Shown: positions 23,000 through 37,519 of the stretch, one piece after another
How the letters are laid out: each line of letters starts with the position of its first letter
Numbering within the stretch: position 1 is the stretch's first letter
Source of the DNA: Myoxocephalus aenaeus
Taxonomy: Eukaryota; Chordata; Actinopteri; Perciformes; Cottidae
DNA: 64,000 bases
Assembly (NCBI GenBank): GCA_038501785.1
Contig: JBAMJR010000053.1
Location: 3,489,501 to 3,553,500, forward strand
Direction of reading: 5' to 3'
Notes under the pieces: model-generated
Seen by the model: the letters and a program-made list of their open reading frames with translations, nothing else
The model's database searches: none
What the model was told of the DNA's origin: nothing
Made by a program: the position numbers and the translations under genes

Positions 23000-25493
23000 A
23001 GGCTTTTCTGTGCTTTGTTTACGTAGCTTGTCCGGGATGCTAGTGCGCTGCGAGCCCCAGTGAGCGTAACCCACTAGCTAGCTAATGGCCGCCACTCTGC
23101 ACTGCGGCAGCGCCCCGACTCTATGACGTCATCACAAACGCGTAGCCTCCACCCTTCCTGGTTGCCCTTTCAGGTTAACACTGTTAGCTCTGTTAGCTGC
23201 TAGCTGCTAGCCACCGACTCAGTTTGTCGCTATGTTAAGAGCCGTCGTTAAGTGTTGCGGTGGTGCTCCTCTTAGCTGATTTTTAGGTGAAGGACACAAA
23301 TCTCTACATTTCCAGTCGCCGTGGTCGAGAGTCCACTGCACAGACCTGGTTACCAATTTTCTAATTGATTCTAAATTGCCAGAGCTGCTGCTCAAAGTGT
23401 CCACGAGTGCCATCCAAGAGATGACTCGTTGTCTTTTCACACCAATTTTTCAGTGATGATAAATAATGTAATCCTTCCGTTACAACCACAGGAAGCAACA
23501 CCGTGGATGTAGCCAGAGCTGCATTCTCAGGGGCTTTCGGTCTGTGATGCATGTGTGTCTTTTTTCCTTCTTTTTTTCCCTCAGCAAGCAGTAAACTGAC
23601 TGGTGAAGAGTCGCGCCTTGACGCCTTTGGGAGCTGAAGAGGAAAAAGGTCTAACCCGCACTGCAACATGCAGAGAGGTGTGCCGCGTCACGCCTCGCGA
23701 TCTGGGCCCCGTCTAATGTGCCTTTTTTCAGGGTGCAAATGTATTTCACAGAGACGACTGACGGCAAAGGAGACGGAGAGGTTTTACACACCATCCTGTC
23801 TGTCTCGTTGGTTGAAAACACGAATGCTGCATCACCTTTTCCTTTCAAAAGCGAGTCTCTGTATTTTAGTGCAATTGTAGATAAAACAAAAATAATAACG
23901 GAGCCAGGAGAGTAGAGGAGTATTTCAAGAAAAATTGGAGAAAAAAAACAACCCTGTATGTTCTCTGAGATTAAAGTGGCATATTTACCAGAAAAACTCT
24001 GAAAACTATTGGATTGCAAAACAGTTGGAACTCCAGCCGTCTGAATGCTGTTACTCACTATGGTGTTATTATGGTATGGTGCCGTCCGGGGGGGAAGCGA
24101 AGGTGCTGAAACACATACACGTTTCTTTCATGTTCTTTCTGTTCTTTTATTTACACATTACATCAATACATATTAATATTGCCGAAAGTAGAGACGAACA
24201 AGTTCTGACATTGACGACATGAAGGTTTGTGTCTTTTGTTGCAGCCCAACAAAGACCACCGCTGAGAAGAAGGTACTCCGAACACGCTGCGCTTCCATAG
24301 TTACACAAGGGACGCTTTAACTGTAAAAAAAAAAAAAAAAAAAGAAAGATGGTGAATTATGTTCTTGTAGCTTGCTGTGATGTGATGAGGTCACCACAGT
24401 TTTGCACTCGTGAAGTTGTTCTCTTTTTTCCTTGTAAATGTGTGAGTTTATTTTTCGGAAATGTGTGACTTTATTCTCGGAAATGTGTTTACTCAGGCAA
24501 ACTCGCCCCTTTAATCTCTCGGAGAATACCCAAGTTTCTTTTTCTCGAAAAATAAGTTTTTCTCGTAATAATACCACCACACAGTTTGAACCATTTGCTC
24601 AAAGTAATGGATAAACGGAACAAATGCTTAGCTAAAAGTGAACAGGCACAAAGTGTTGGGATCTGATATTTTAGAGGATATAGTTTCCTGTTTTTTTGGT
24701 GAGAAATGAACACACAAGTTTGCAATCTTCCCAAAATAAATACAGCTTTCTTTTTTTTTCTTTTTCTTTTTTTTTTGCAATGAAGCCTTTCCACCGGATA
24801 AGCTACCTAGATTTACAGCACCTACAGTAGAAGTTGCTCTCATCCCCTCAATGCTGCGCTGGCTGTTTTTGGAGGTGATTGGGTAAGAGGGGCTCGGAAG
24901 CAGGGATACCTAGCATTTGAGGTCCACATCAATTTAAAAACTGCAATACGAATGTCTTAACCCTCACACGCTGTGGTTTCTCTGTGTGTGTGAATGTGTG
25001 CACACCCTCCATCACAGACCACCGAGCTGCTGTGTTAGCTAAAATAGCAGTCGACCCTGCCGGCCTAAGCCTAAGTGACTCTGGCGATAAAGACAGAGTG
25101 GTTAGCACACAACGATATGTAATTAACTGCTGTGTGTGTGTGTGTGTGTGCGCGCTACTGACACGCCTGCTCTTCAGCTTTACTAATTCATTCACACACA
25201 CACTAATAGAAAATACTCTTATTAGTGAGATTTAGTTTAAACTGATAAATTAAATGATTTTCACGAGCGCATATTGAGAAGCCGTCACTGACGCTAGAGG
25301 GTTACGTAGAGCCTCATAGTTTGAGTCTTAGGAGCACTGGATGCATCATTTGACGTGTTTGAGGAAGTGAAAGATCTTCCTTGTTTTGATCCACTCATGT
25401 CTTCTGCCAAATGACAGTTTACAGTCTGACATGCTGCATCGCCTTTAGCACCACAAAACCTCACTCTGTGACAATGTGCCACCTGGCATGTTG

Positions 25494-25494
<1 letters not shown>

Positions 25495-25537
<43 letters not shown>
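25495..25537. repeat. (TG)n microsatellite
   Basis: Pure TG run of 43 bp. A shorter one of about 18 bp is at 25133-25150. Confidence 0.96.
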
Positions 25538-25538
<1 letters not shown>

Positions 25539-26143
25539 CACTCTAGTTCCTCATTAGGGACATTTTTGGGGGCTCATTTTGTTAATGCATTCGGCAAACT
25601 TTTTGGCACGGTTGTGGTATTTTTTTTAACATTATCTATTTTTTGTTATTTTGGATCAAAAGTTCAACCTCAACTTCCCAATAATCTTTTTAATAAACTT
25701 TGTAGCCAAAAATACAGACAGTCAAGGACAAAAATGTTCCCATTGACTCCCATAGAAAACAATCCCCCAGGCATTTAGTATCCCGTGCCACACGGTGAGT
25801 CTCAGATCATTTGCTATCCGGTAATCACATATTCCCCCTCAGTAGTTCAGAGAAATGTCTGAAGTCTGAAACACTGCCGACGAGTCAGACCAAAGCAGCC
25901 AGCAGGTGAGTGGCTGTGATCTGAGCTGCGTTAGAAGGTTTGCCACTTTATTTTTCTCACGGGGGATACGTCACACGGGTTCGCCTGGACCTGGGCCGTG
26001 TGCACGGGGCACAGACGTGCAAGCAGAAATACATATTTTAAAACAAATACCACGCAAACTGCTGTCTGTATTTGTATTTTACTTCGGATGTGTTAACGGT
26101 TTACTCCTCTGCCGGGCTGGTAGAGCTATTGGAGGGCAGTGAG

Positions 26144-26260
<117 letters not shown>

Positions 26261-27339
26261 TCAGATGTTTCTTCAAGGCCGTGAACAGCGTTCAAAGGAA
26301 AAAGAGTTGTTATTTCAGCGTTAACCTTTCTTCAGTCCTTCAAACAGCAGACCTCGAGCGCCACGAAGACTTTGAGTGCAAACGCATCGCAAACGGAGCA
26401 CGACAGAAGGATAAGTGAGAAACAAGGTTTTTCAATCCCTCCATGGAGGTTATTTTCAGTGACAAAAATAAATAAAAATGAAGGGAATTGTGTACAGCTT
26501 ATTCACACTGTCAATATTTTTTTTTTCATATAGTTTATTGCTGGTAATATTTGTAATCATTAAAAGTCAGAAATAAAATTCAGGAACAGTTTTTTTTTGT
26601 TTAGTTTTTCGTGAATGTATGAAAAGGGGCGTTTGATTGACAGCAGCTGGCAGGTTGCCATATCGCCCGGACACGAAGTAAACAAACTTCAGCTTCACGT
26701 GACGTGATGACAAGGTAATTCATTTTATAATTAACTCAAATAAAAGCATGAAGTGGCTTTCCCTGACATGCTGGTAAGAAACATATTTGTATTGCATCAC
26801 AGATGGGACACGCATCCTTTTTAGTAAAAACAAACGAGGTAAAAGTAGTAAATAAATCATTAGGTCCTTCTGCGTAAATGACGAATAGATTAAATAAATA
26901 AATAGCGGCATGTTCTGTCTTAAATCCATAAAAGTCATCTTAAAATCACATCTCTACCGTGATTATCCTGATAATGGAAATTCACCACCAATATAGTGTT
27001 TGTTTTTCATCACAATCCGCAATAAAATCCTTTATTATATCCTCCTTTATCTCAGTGATTCTCAAACTGTGGGGCGCGGAGGTATTACAGGGAGGAGATG
27101 CAGATTCTTAATTTTTGTAATTATTAAAATCCCCATGAACATGATAACTTTACATAGTACAAAGTACACGGACATAAAACGTCATTAATAAATACATGGA
27201 GAGATACCTGTACTTTTGTGGAAATGTTCACGGTACGCCGTTAACAGGTTACGCTTGCACATGCTGCTAAAAAAAGGTCACAGGAGACTGGTTCAGTATT
27301 CACTTTACTAATGAGGTGTTTTACTCACTGACCCATGGC

Positions 27340-27369
27340 AGCTTCATCTCGCCATGGCGAGATGAAGCT
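27340..27369. repeat. Perfect 30-bp palindrome
   Basis: Positions 27340-27369 equal their own reverse complement with no spacer, centred on CGCCATGGCG. Such a palindrome can extrude as a cruciform. Confidence 0.9.
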
Positions 27370-27647
27370 TCCTGAAGCATTGAAGCTTTCCATCCAATTG
27401 GTTCGCTCATGGGCCGAAGCTTCATGGGGCTTCATTTGCTCCACTGCGCCACCAAGTGGACAATAAATGTAAACAGGCAGAGTGATCACAACGACACCAT
27501 GGCTTTGGTGTGTGAAGCTTTGAATGAATGATGTTTGAAACGCCAATACATCAATTATTAACTTAATTAATATTGTGTCTGTCTTTATGATATAATGGAG
27601 GGGTCAAAAGGGAAAGTGGAAACAAATTGAGAACGGCGTCGTGATGT

Positions 27648-27720
27648 GACTGTGGCTCAGTGGTTAGCATACCCGTCTTTCAATCAGAGTGTCGGTGTTT
27701 CGAGCTCCGGCTTCGCTGTT
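27648..27720 (+). pseudogene. tRNA-like sequence with A and B box motifs
   Basis: TGGCTCAGTGG at 27652-27662 resembles an RNA polymerase III A box, and GTTTCGAGCTC at 27697-27707 a B box (canonical GGTTCGANTCC) about 35 bp later. The acceptor stem does not pair convincingly and no reliable anticodon arm can be drawn, so it is probably the head of a SINE or a tRNA pseudogene. Confidence 0.4.
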
Positions 27721-28464
27721 GATGTATCCATTTTATTCATTTTTATAAAAAAATAAGAAGTGACACATCAACATGGACCCACAGTGCTGGGCTTTTTGAG
27801 ACTATTTCGCCTGCTTTATAAAATACCCTTTCACAAGTACAGAGAGGAAGGGGGAAATCCATTGAGTTTCGCTGCCCCTTAATATTTAAAATCGCACGGC
27901 AAACCCGCGAACCATTTTTTGAAATCAGTCACGTGGTACGGCCGGCTCGCGAGGCTTCGAACGTCACCACATACGTCATCGACACAAGCCTCGATACGCG
28001 CTTCACCAAAATCTACCTGGATTACTCGACACGCGCATCGAAGCCTCGACACGAAAGGACACATCACTAGCATTTACCTGAAATATGTGGGTGTAACCGG
28101 CAACCCCATTTCAGTTAGATTCACCCAACATTCACCCAGCATGGTGGAGGAGACCTGGAGGGTCTTCACACAGTCTAGTTCTCATGAGGCTGAAAGGGAC
28201 AGATGGATCAGAGAGAAGAAGTGACCACAAACCCACCAAACCCCAATACCCACAGGTAAGGTGTGCCATGCCTGAGAGTCCACTCCTTCAACTTGGCCGA
28301 GCAGCTGGAAAAAAACAACCAACAAAAAAGAACAACATGTAGTTGGAGGACATTGGAGGACACTGCACCGTGTCAGTTAATGCCGCGGTATTGTTTCTGT
28401 AGGGTGCCGTAATTGACGTCGTATAGGACGTCCTATTATATCATCCCTTATCTGGACACATTAT

Positions 28465-28577
<113 letters not shown>

Positions 28578-31120
28578 CCGCGCATTATGTCATTGTTTTC
28601 TCACCTTACTTCGCCCCCTTCCCTCTTTTTGCTTTTCGTCCTCCTCCTCCTCTGTTCTCTCTCTTTTGAACCACACAGCCAGAAGAGCGCCTGATACTAA
28701 AACTGCCTTTTAACATTGTTGGGGTATTTGCCAGTGCTGATTAATCTTCATCCAGAGCAGCGCTAGAACCTCTGCGTTCCATGGGGGTGTTGGTTTTAGG
28801 GATTGGCAAGGATTTGTTACGAGAGTGAAAGAAGAAGCTTCGAGCCTCAGGGTGATTGAACGCTGTTGTAAAGAGTAGAGGCAGAAGATTCTCGTCCAAT
28901 GAACTTATTGGAACACGGTTGTTATTTGTAGGCAACAGTATAGAGATAAGACTTCCGTTAAACGCAGTGGTCAGCGTGGCTCAGCACATATTAGCCCAGT
29001 GGCCCGGGTTCATGGGCCGTTTGTCTTTAGTGCTGGAATCCAGCTCCTCCCAGTCCCCGCCTCCTCTTCTGTCCGGCTGGCGACACACTGACAGGAGTCT
29101 GACAACAAAGAGATGCACTCACTCCACAAAAGGGCAATCTTTTTATGTTTCTGATTCTGCTCTTCCCCTGAAGAGTCTTGTAAGCGCAGGGCCTTCCAAA
29201 GTGGAACAGACAGCTTGTGTTTCGGTGACCTCCAGACCTTAAATTCAGATTCACCTCTTTTGTTTCAAGGCTTTGAGCCCCAGTTTCTCTGATCCAACAC
29301 TAAAACAGGCTCTCTTTCCTAAAAGGCGATCATTTACAAGCTGCCTCGCCAAGTGAGCTCGTAAGACTCGCTTCTGCTCTGGCTGTCTTTCTTTTGTTTT
29401 TTTCTCTGGATTTCTTTTATCGTATAGCAGCTGGAAAATGTGTGTTGATTAATGTTGATTTACACGTTTATCAAAGGAGAGGCTTAGCCAGAAAGTAGTG
29501 TGTGAGGGGAACATGACAGCCTTAATATCTCCCACGACTATAGGGGCAAAATAACTGCAAAACCAGAATTGCCTCTCAATAACACACTAAATACAGTGGG
29601 TTTAGCTCAATAAGGAGCTAAATGCGGTTTGGTTTTGTATCTTCCTTTTTAATAGACCACTACAAATCAGACATAAAATCCATGGGAGGGACATGTGATT
29701 TCCGTGAGAGGGCTCAATATCAGCAAGCTCTATTTGAATGCTTATTTTTTTCTGCACTTTAATTCGGTACAAAGTAATCTCCATGTCTCACTCATTGGAC
29801 AACTGAAATGTGTACGTTACATCAAACGCAACGTAAACATAATAAGTGGCGCAGGCCCGTGAGTGTATCGATCAGACCGCTGATTATTCCCCCCCCTGTT
29901 TCCAGCCTCTGTTCAAGCTGTATGTATGTATCTATAGAAAAATACCCCCAAACGATTTGATATCGCTCAGCTGTTGTGTCATGGACAGCGCTGTTTGTTG
30001 CAAGAGCGGTGCTGTCCAGAGTGCTGAAGGAAAGGGGCCGGAGGAGATCGAGTGATGAGCCTGCTCGCTTTTCATGGTTGGAAATCCAACTTTTGGCTCT
30101 GGATCAGAAGGGAAAAACGACAGGGAAGTGATGGGACAGTCAACGAAAGAGATCGACTTTTAGGCAGCTGATTTTGGTCCCGCCCATAACGCAGGGCCTG
30201 CTACTAATATGTAATGTGACCGAGTGGCTTTTGGCTAGCCAAAAGTTAAATAAATGAGAACTGCTCCTGTTATTCCCATTTTGCTGACATTGCGTAAATG
30301 CAGCAAACGTTCAGACTTTTTCTTTTAATCAGCGACCAAAATATGGACAACAATTCAGATGTCTGAAAGCACACTCTGAAAATGTCATCGAAGTCCGTCC
30401 GTAATTGCCTTCAGCCTCCATACCACCGGAGCCATATTTTCTGTTGCCCAATTTGTTGAATTTGTTCCACGTCGGTTATTTCTTTAGGACGTCGAAAAAT
30501 GCTCTGGCGCTGGCTTACTTTAAGTGAAAATGCCAAAATGATATACATATCCTATAAAAAAACTCATTTTTTAGGGACGAATATTGCTGAATATTTGTGA
30601 CGATGTTTTATTACCTTTGCTTTTAAACCCCTCACTTGTCATTCTTGGATTAAACCCTGCAGCCCAAAAGAAAATCTGTCCCCCAGTGTGTTGACAGGTG
30701 TGTCGCCGTAACTGGAAGGTAGTGCATTCCCTTCAAAACACAGCCGCTCTAATTTGGATTGAGAAGGAGGCTGCAATGTCAAAATAAATCCTTTGTGATA
30801 CCTTGTTGGTACAGTACGTCTCCTCCACTTTATTACAGTGGAACAAGCTTTGCTCAGAAGAATCTGGCATCAGAGGATAAAACCTCAAGATGTGTTGTGA
30901 GTTTGAGGCAGCTGCTTGACTGCTCTGTAGAGCAATTATTCTGGAGCTGCTGAGCTAATTGAAGTGATGCATCTACTTTGGCAGATTGCATACATTTCCA
31001 ATGCTAGGCTCCTTTCTGACAGGCACACAGGGCTCTTATTACTATTTGAGTCTGTTTTTAATCCTTCATTGTCTGTCAATTTGCTCAACTGATATTTTTG
31101 TATATTCTCATATAGGTGAC

Positions 31121-31440
31121 TGACATGTCTCAATAACTACTGGATGCATTATCATAAAATGTGTCCAATTATTGGTTTAGAACCAAATACCAAATTGCAT
31201 TCCCATCAGCCTCAAATGTTTGCATGCTAACAGGCTGAGGCTGTGAGATATGGAGGAAACCCCAATATGTCTGATCAAATACCTTGATATTGATATTGTA
31301 CGGTTGACAAAATATTTACACAATGAGGTTTTGATATCTAGTCTCGTGTCACATTATCAATATTAATTGGATATTTTGCCAAGCCCTATAACAAGGATGG
31401 ACTAAGATGGTGAACCCGGTAAACCAGCGGTTGCCAACCT
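31121..31440 (+). repeat. Percomorph interspersed repeat fragment
   Basis: ATGTCTCAATAACTACTGGATGC, then CCCATCAGCCTCA, GCATGCTAACAGGCTGAGG and ACTAAGATGGTGAACCCGGTAAAC follow the order of the same family seen at 1007-1656. Diverged and with deletions. Confidence 0.65.
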
Positions 31441-34400
31441 TTTTGAGACTGAGAGTAAAATATGGAAGCCTATTTTTTTATCGTATATTTTTCCCAGATG
31501 ATACATTTTCTATGTTTACCTTTAAGTATTGAATATTATGCATTTAGGAGTGATATGACTGTCTTTCCATGTTCAATTCTTCACAATCCTTTTTTACCAA
31601 ATGATTTAAAGGAAAACTGAACAATCGCATACTTCTATATTTAAACATTCAAGTGTAAGGATGTATTTGCCAATTGTAACAGTTTGTCTGTTTCAACATC
31701 TGAAAGTCATACAACATCACATGTGTCACATTGTGCTGAACAAGTCAAAAGGCAAAGTCGGCTTTAATGTCAATTTCCATTTGTGCAAACATACAGAAGA
31801 TTAAAAGTAAGTTTCTCTCCTGTCCAACATAAGGTGATATGTGATAATAATAATAAAGTGCAAAACAGTTAAAAAAAAGAACATATAAACAACATTTAAA
31901 TTAGGAAACTATAATAAACTATACGTCTGTATTATAGCAGCAGTCAGACATGGAGAACAAGAAAAACATGACAAAACAAAAGACAGTTGTGCATTCATGT
32001 AGTGCATTTTATTTTTTTAGAATTTGCATAAGGAGGAAAACACTGGTTCAGTCTCTGGACACACACAATATTGTCGTCATCTTAACATTAAATATTAATT
32101 GTATATTAACCAACCATTAAAGAGGCCACCTCCTCTCGTCCTGCAAGAACCACGTGTTTTATTTATGTATTATAAAGACAAAGTGGAGTGGAGCAAAACT
32201 ATAACTTTGCTCCCCATAATTGCATAATTGGGGTGCACTTGCGCGTAAGATTGCGAGCATGTTGGCGCATCAACTTTAGCGTTTGGCTGAGAGCGCCGCT
32301 GTCCCTCAGCGCAGCCTCACAGGCTGCAGACTCCCGTCCTCCCAGGTGCAGCTCCCGCTAGACAATTAACAAGCAGATGCTTAAGTTAGCAGCCAACTGT
32401 GCGCGCAGTGTTTTGAAGCGAAGAGCCTATAGCTGTGACAAAGGAGCGCTAATTCAAACGTGTACTAATATGTTTCAATAATGATGGGTTTTTTTAAATT
32501 GTTTTAATGAAAGGGAATGTTGGTTTCACAGACCGACTTGATTGGTTTCTCAGGCGTGAATGCCTGGTGTTTGAACGCCGTCATGTCTGACTAATTAGAG
32601 AGGACTAATGTGTTTTTCCATCTCTCGCCGGAAGCTTCCAAATGAAAACACAACGGAGCTGGTGAGGTCACCGCTCCCACCTCGCTGTCAGCGGAGACGC
32701 TCGGCAGCAGCTGTCAGAGTTACGTAAGAAGAACCTGGAAGAAGAACCCCAAAACATGCGATGATGAAGACGAGAGGAATCAAAGCACTTGTCTGCATCC
32801 TTGTAGTTCACTGTGCTCATAACGTTCATACACTACCAGTTCCCTCTGTTCACCTTCCTGCCACGGGCGCACTCCACATCCTCCAACAAGTGGGCATGAA
32901 AAAGGGCCTCGTGAACACAAGAGGAAAGGTTGCCATGGAGAAGGCTCGAGCCACTTGTGGCCTCTCTATCTGTACTTCCCTGAACAGAGTGCACGGGTGT
33001 GATCATATATCATATATTGTATCTTCATCTGCATCCACTTTCTTTTCCTGAACAGTGAATCTCCGTGTCCAGTGAATCTTCTTTTTTTTCATTTTAGATG
33101 TGACGCTGTCCATAAATCCTTCATACAAGGAGGTGATTCACCTGGCCAGAGACATGGCCCTACAATTTCAAAAGTTGCAAAAAGTTGCAAAAAAACAAAA
33201 ATAAAGCAGTGAATCTAACTCGTGATCACTGGACGCTTTTACTACCAAAGTTAAGGCCACACCAGCTGAACTTCCTTTAAAAGCAAATATTACTAATATT
33301 CAAAGCCATTTTTAGCTTTCCTTGCCTTTATATAGATGCAGACGACACGCATGATGACTACAGTAATGCTGGAAATGTAGGGCATTTAGTCTAACTAAGC
33401 ACAGCAATGCCTCCTCTTTACCATTTTGAACATTTATAATAAGCACATGATTATCTAAAATACCACAACAAATTAAATCTCTTCACATCATGTTTTCTGT
33501 ATATAAGCACTGGTTTATGTGCTCCCTACTTCCCTACCTCCTTAGAAATGTCAGCAAGTGTAGTGCACTAATGAAACCTTTCTGTCTTTTATCCGAGCAG
33601 CAGCGATGTCTGACAGTCAGCAGTCTGGCTGTGATGAGGCTTGCTGGGTAATCTTCAGAAGGGTGTCCCTTCATGTCGAGGTGCCGCAGGAGGGAGGAGG
33701 TGAGAAAAGGGCTGGTATGAGCAAATGTAAAAGATATAGACGCGGCGTGAGACTGGACTTCAGATTTGTTCACTGAGCAGTCGTCTCACAAGCTTTAGTT
33801 TTATCAGGACAGAACAAAAATACACTTTTTGTAACTTTTGCACATCGACCACAGTGAAGATGATGGACATGTCCATTAATTTATGCAGGCGGCTCGAGTC
33901 CACCAGTTCAGTGGATCAGAGTAGCTGAGTGGGGAAAAAACTAAGTGCTAGTGCAGATTACAGGACTTTTGCCACGATGTGCCTGTCTCAGAAAAAAAGT
34001 CTCTGATTTAGAGATTTTTTTTTTTAAATGAGATGGTAGGGATTACTATTTGACTATTTCTTTTGTCTCGGCCAAAAATTCCCACCTTCTCACCGTCTTC
34101 TCATCCCCTCTGTGTTTGCTGTTTCCACCCAGAACGTGACAGGAATCTACCAATGCATCTACACCAGAAATATTTCTCATAAAACAGAAACATTTCTCAA
34201 GGAAAAAAATTATTCTGCCCAGAGAAACGATTGTAAATTTGAAAAAAAAGGTAAAAAAAATAGATAAAATGACATTAATAATAAAGTGTGTTTGTTATGT
34301 AACACGCTGGAATACTTTATGTATTATGGATCAGTACAAATGAAGCCACATGGAGGAACGCAAAGAGACGCGTTGTTAGTAGCAGGAGTCAATCTGCTCC

Positions 34401-35800
34401 AAGAGAACGTCCAACATCCATCAACAGAGCAGAACAGACACTGTGAAGCCACGTGGAAGCCGCCGCCTCTGTTCTCGGTAGGGGGTCCCATGAATGTTGA
34501 ATGTGGAATCACTTCTGTGGATTAACATTTCAGTGAGTGTGTAAATTGTGGATGACTGGAGGGAGGAGAAGGTGGGACCAGGGAGGAGACAGTGGGATGA
34601 AGCACGGCAGATTTCAACACCACCGGCAGCCTCCTGCCGAGACGCTGCCTGTTTCGTTTCTAAACACTCGAGCTGGAGGAGGAAAATTTGAGCGAGAAAG
34701 AGAAATGAGAAGGAGGGCAGAGAAGGAAGGAATACGGGCTGGAAGAGAAGATAACGCCGAGTGAGGACGGTGTTAGAGAAGTAAGAGAGAGCAAAGGGTA
34801 ACAAACAAGATGTCACAGTGCTTCCTCTGCGCTAGTGTGCAGCGCTCAACCCTCCAGATTAACTCTATTCATTGGTGCCGTAGATTTCCACACTTCAGAG
34901 GCCGATTTGTTCGGGCGCCCCGCTGGGTTGCACAAGAGTTCGGGCAATCCATTTCCACATATTTAACAACTGTGGCTCCATCCACTGCCTCCGTTACCAT
35001 TCACAAAAAAAAAAAAAAAGGAACGTTTTAGTTCTTTTATTGAGATTTTTGTTTTTATTTTTGTTGCCTTGACTGTATTTTCCTTGTGATTTTACACCAC
35101 ACGTGCAGAGGCGATGACGAAAGGCCGTGCAGAGGCTGCCTTCAGGATCATTTTTGAGACCAGTGATCCATTAAGTCTGAGGTAGAGCAACATTTATATG
35201 GAGCTCACACACAGCCACAAAAAAACGAAAAAAAACATGAGTAAAGCATACATGGCTTCACAGCATAGCAAATACCACACCGAGCCCCAGAAAGGAAATC
35301 AAGCCGAGAAGGGCAACCGCATGTTTGACCATCATGATGGAGCTTTTGCAGGACAAAAGTATGAAGCCTTTCCATGAAAATGTGTGTTATTACACACACG
35401 TGTGTGTTTTTATATATATGGATACCCTCAGATGTACTGGTCCCCAGCTTGGGAACCAGTGCTATATATACCACAATAACAATACAATATAATTTCATAT
35501 GCTTTTTTTTCTGTAACGTAAGTCTAGTTTTACTGTATAGCTTTACAGTATTTATTATAATGCATGTTTTGTGGTGATTAATATGTTGTGTAGTCCAAAT
35601 CCATTTATGATGGGATGCACTGTGCTTCTTAACTATTTTGGCATCCAAAACCAAAAGACAGGGTATAACTTCAATATATCAGGGATATTTCAAGTCTAAG
35701 TTATTATTAAGTGCTATGGTAAATACTAAATATATCAATTTACTTCAAGTAGCATTTCAAACTTGTTTGAGGGAACCCTTAAAGCGTCTGGGTGTCTTTT

Positions 35801-35972
35801 CCATCACATTACATTACATTTCATTTAGCTGACGCTTTTATCCAAAGCGACTTACAATAAGTGCATTCAACCATGAGTACAAACTCAGAACAACAAGAAT
35901 CAAGTTAAACTACAAAGTGCTATAAGGAAGTGCCTTTTAAGTGCTACTAAAGTGCTACTTTCTTTATTCAAG
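35801..35972 (-). repeat. Teleost interspersed repeat, copy 2
   Basis: Reverse-complement relative of 14993-15177: it carries GCTGACGCTTTTATCC and then AAAGCGACTTACAATAAGTGC, AAAGTGCTATAAGGAAGTGCC and AGTGCTACTAAAGTGCTACTT in mirror order. ACATT repeats at its left edge (35806-35820) look like the A-rich or short-repeat tail. Confidence 0.85.
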
Positions 35973-37381
35973 ATTCATTCATCACATTAAATGTACGGTG
36001 GCCAACAAGGGCAAACGCGCCACAGTGGCCCAAAAAAACATTTCAGTGAGGAGAAACAAGCAGCATCTTCAGACACAAAGCCAATTTAAAAACATACGAA
36101 AATCCCCCAAAACGAAATACAACAATGGAAACAAGCTGCAAAGGAGAAAACGTGCTGCAGAAAGCGATTCACAGCAAACACACTGCCAATACAGAACCAA
36201 AGACGCCCGGAGGACGGTGTTGAATGGATATCCAGCGTTTCTTTCTGTGGCATTTCTTTGGCATGTTTCTTTTCACTCGCAGCACTATTTCGTTTGTTGT
36301 ATTTCTTGAGGATTTTCACGTGTTTTTGAATCGGCATGGTCTCTGAAGCGTGTTTCTCATAATGGAAAGGTTTTGGGCCATTCTAGAGACATTTTCCACT
36401 TGACAACAACCGTATGAACGTTATAAAATACTAATAGTTCAAGTTCAAGTTTTGGTGGGAAAAAAAGCAACCAGATACTTATTAAGAACACTTAAGGACC
36501 CAGTGTGGGACTTTGCTGGTGTAGTCTGGTCAGATACCACATCCGACATCAGTGTTAACAGATTCTATTTCAAATATTTCCCGCATCCATTTAAAGACCA
36601 GTAAGAAGAACACAAAGACTAAAAAATACAGAAAATCGATGAGAAGAAAAGAAAAAGAAACATAATCGTTCTCGACTCGTTTCTGCGGCCCTCACTGAGA
36701 GGGTTTCATGTGGAAGATAACAGAAGCTTGACCCTCTGTCTGCCGCGCACCACTCGGCTCCTCTTGTTGCCTCTTTTTTTCTGCTCCCCCGCCGAGTCTC
36801 ACCGCTGAAATTTAAATTAGGCATTAAACTCTTATTCCGGACTCGAACCCCGCTTTTCTTGAATAAACCCGCCTCTTATGCGCTCGCTCTTCTTCTCCTT
36901 TCTGTTGTGCTCCTGGCTGCCGGGTCTCAAGCTGTGCTGGGAGCTCGCGTGTACGGATGTGAATGTGCGTGCGGTACCTGTGGTTTAATGTGTTTTATTT
37001 TAGATTCGTGGGAAAGTAAATGACATATATGGAGAAAGTACCGGGGGGAAATGTCAAAGTAGCTTGAATATGAAGTACCAGTTGCCAAGGCAATACATTC
37101 AAGCTCACATTTCATTCTTCAGTCCATAATAATGGAGATCTGCAGTGGTGTAAGAAGTGTCATGCACAGGCGTTAGGCTGCTGTTTGTTGTAACATTTCA
37201 TTCTTGGAGAACATTTTGGTGATTAAAATAAGAATCGTATTATTTAATAATGAATCAAAAGTTATTGTGATTATTTTCCCTAATTTATTAGCAACAACTC
37301 AAAGTATAAAATGGTGTGTTCTGTGTATTTTTTGATTAAAACAAATGTACTGCTAAATGAATAAATGTAAATATATAGACA

Positions 37382-37382
<1 letters not shown>

Positions 37383-37435
<53 letters not shown>
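37383..37435. repeat. (CA)n microsatellite
   Basis: Pure CA run of 53 bp. Confidence 0.97.
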
Positions 37436-37438
<3 letters not shown>

Positions 37439-37519
37439 CAAATTTAGTAGCATACGGGAGTTTATTTTGTCTGAGACCAACTATTTATTACATTTATGTA
37501 CACAGACACAATTATTAGC

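Larger units (their letters stand above)
27340..28072. mobile_element. hAT-like non-autonomous element or cluster (tentative)
   Basis: Both ends are rich in the phrase GAAGCTTC/GAAGCCTCGA in alternating orientation, and the right end closes with GGACACATCACTAG, features I associate with fish hAT-type non-autonomous elements. A 30-bp perfect palindrome is at 27340-27369 and a CTCF-like CGCCACCAAGTGG at 27447-27459. Terminal inverted repeats and a target duplication were not established, so ends and family are uncertain. Confidence 0.35.

Noticed and set aside
27919..28260. Frame ending in SSHEAERDRWIREKK with an acceptor at 28116 and a good GTAAGG donor at 28256
   Set aside because: The frame stops before the donor, its upstream part lies in transposon-like sequence, and the frame open across the donor has no recognisable protein content.
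32761..33215. Possible two-exon small secreted protein: a frame starting with a hydrophobic N-terminus at 32761, then an acceptor-like tract at 33098 and a 34-codon frame ending at 33213
   Set aside because: No donor gives a continuous frame: the good GTAAGA at 32724 would join a frame with an upstream TGA, and the first frame lacks a suitable donor. No family motif recognised.
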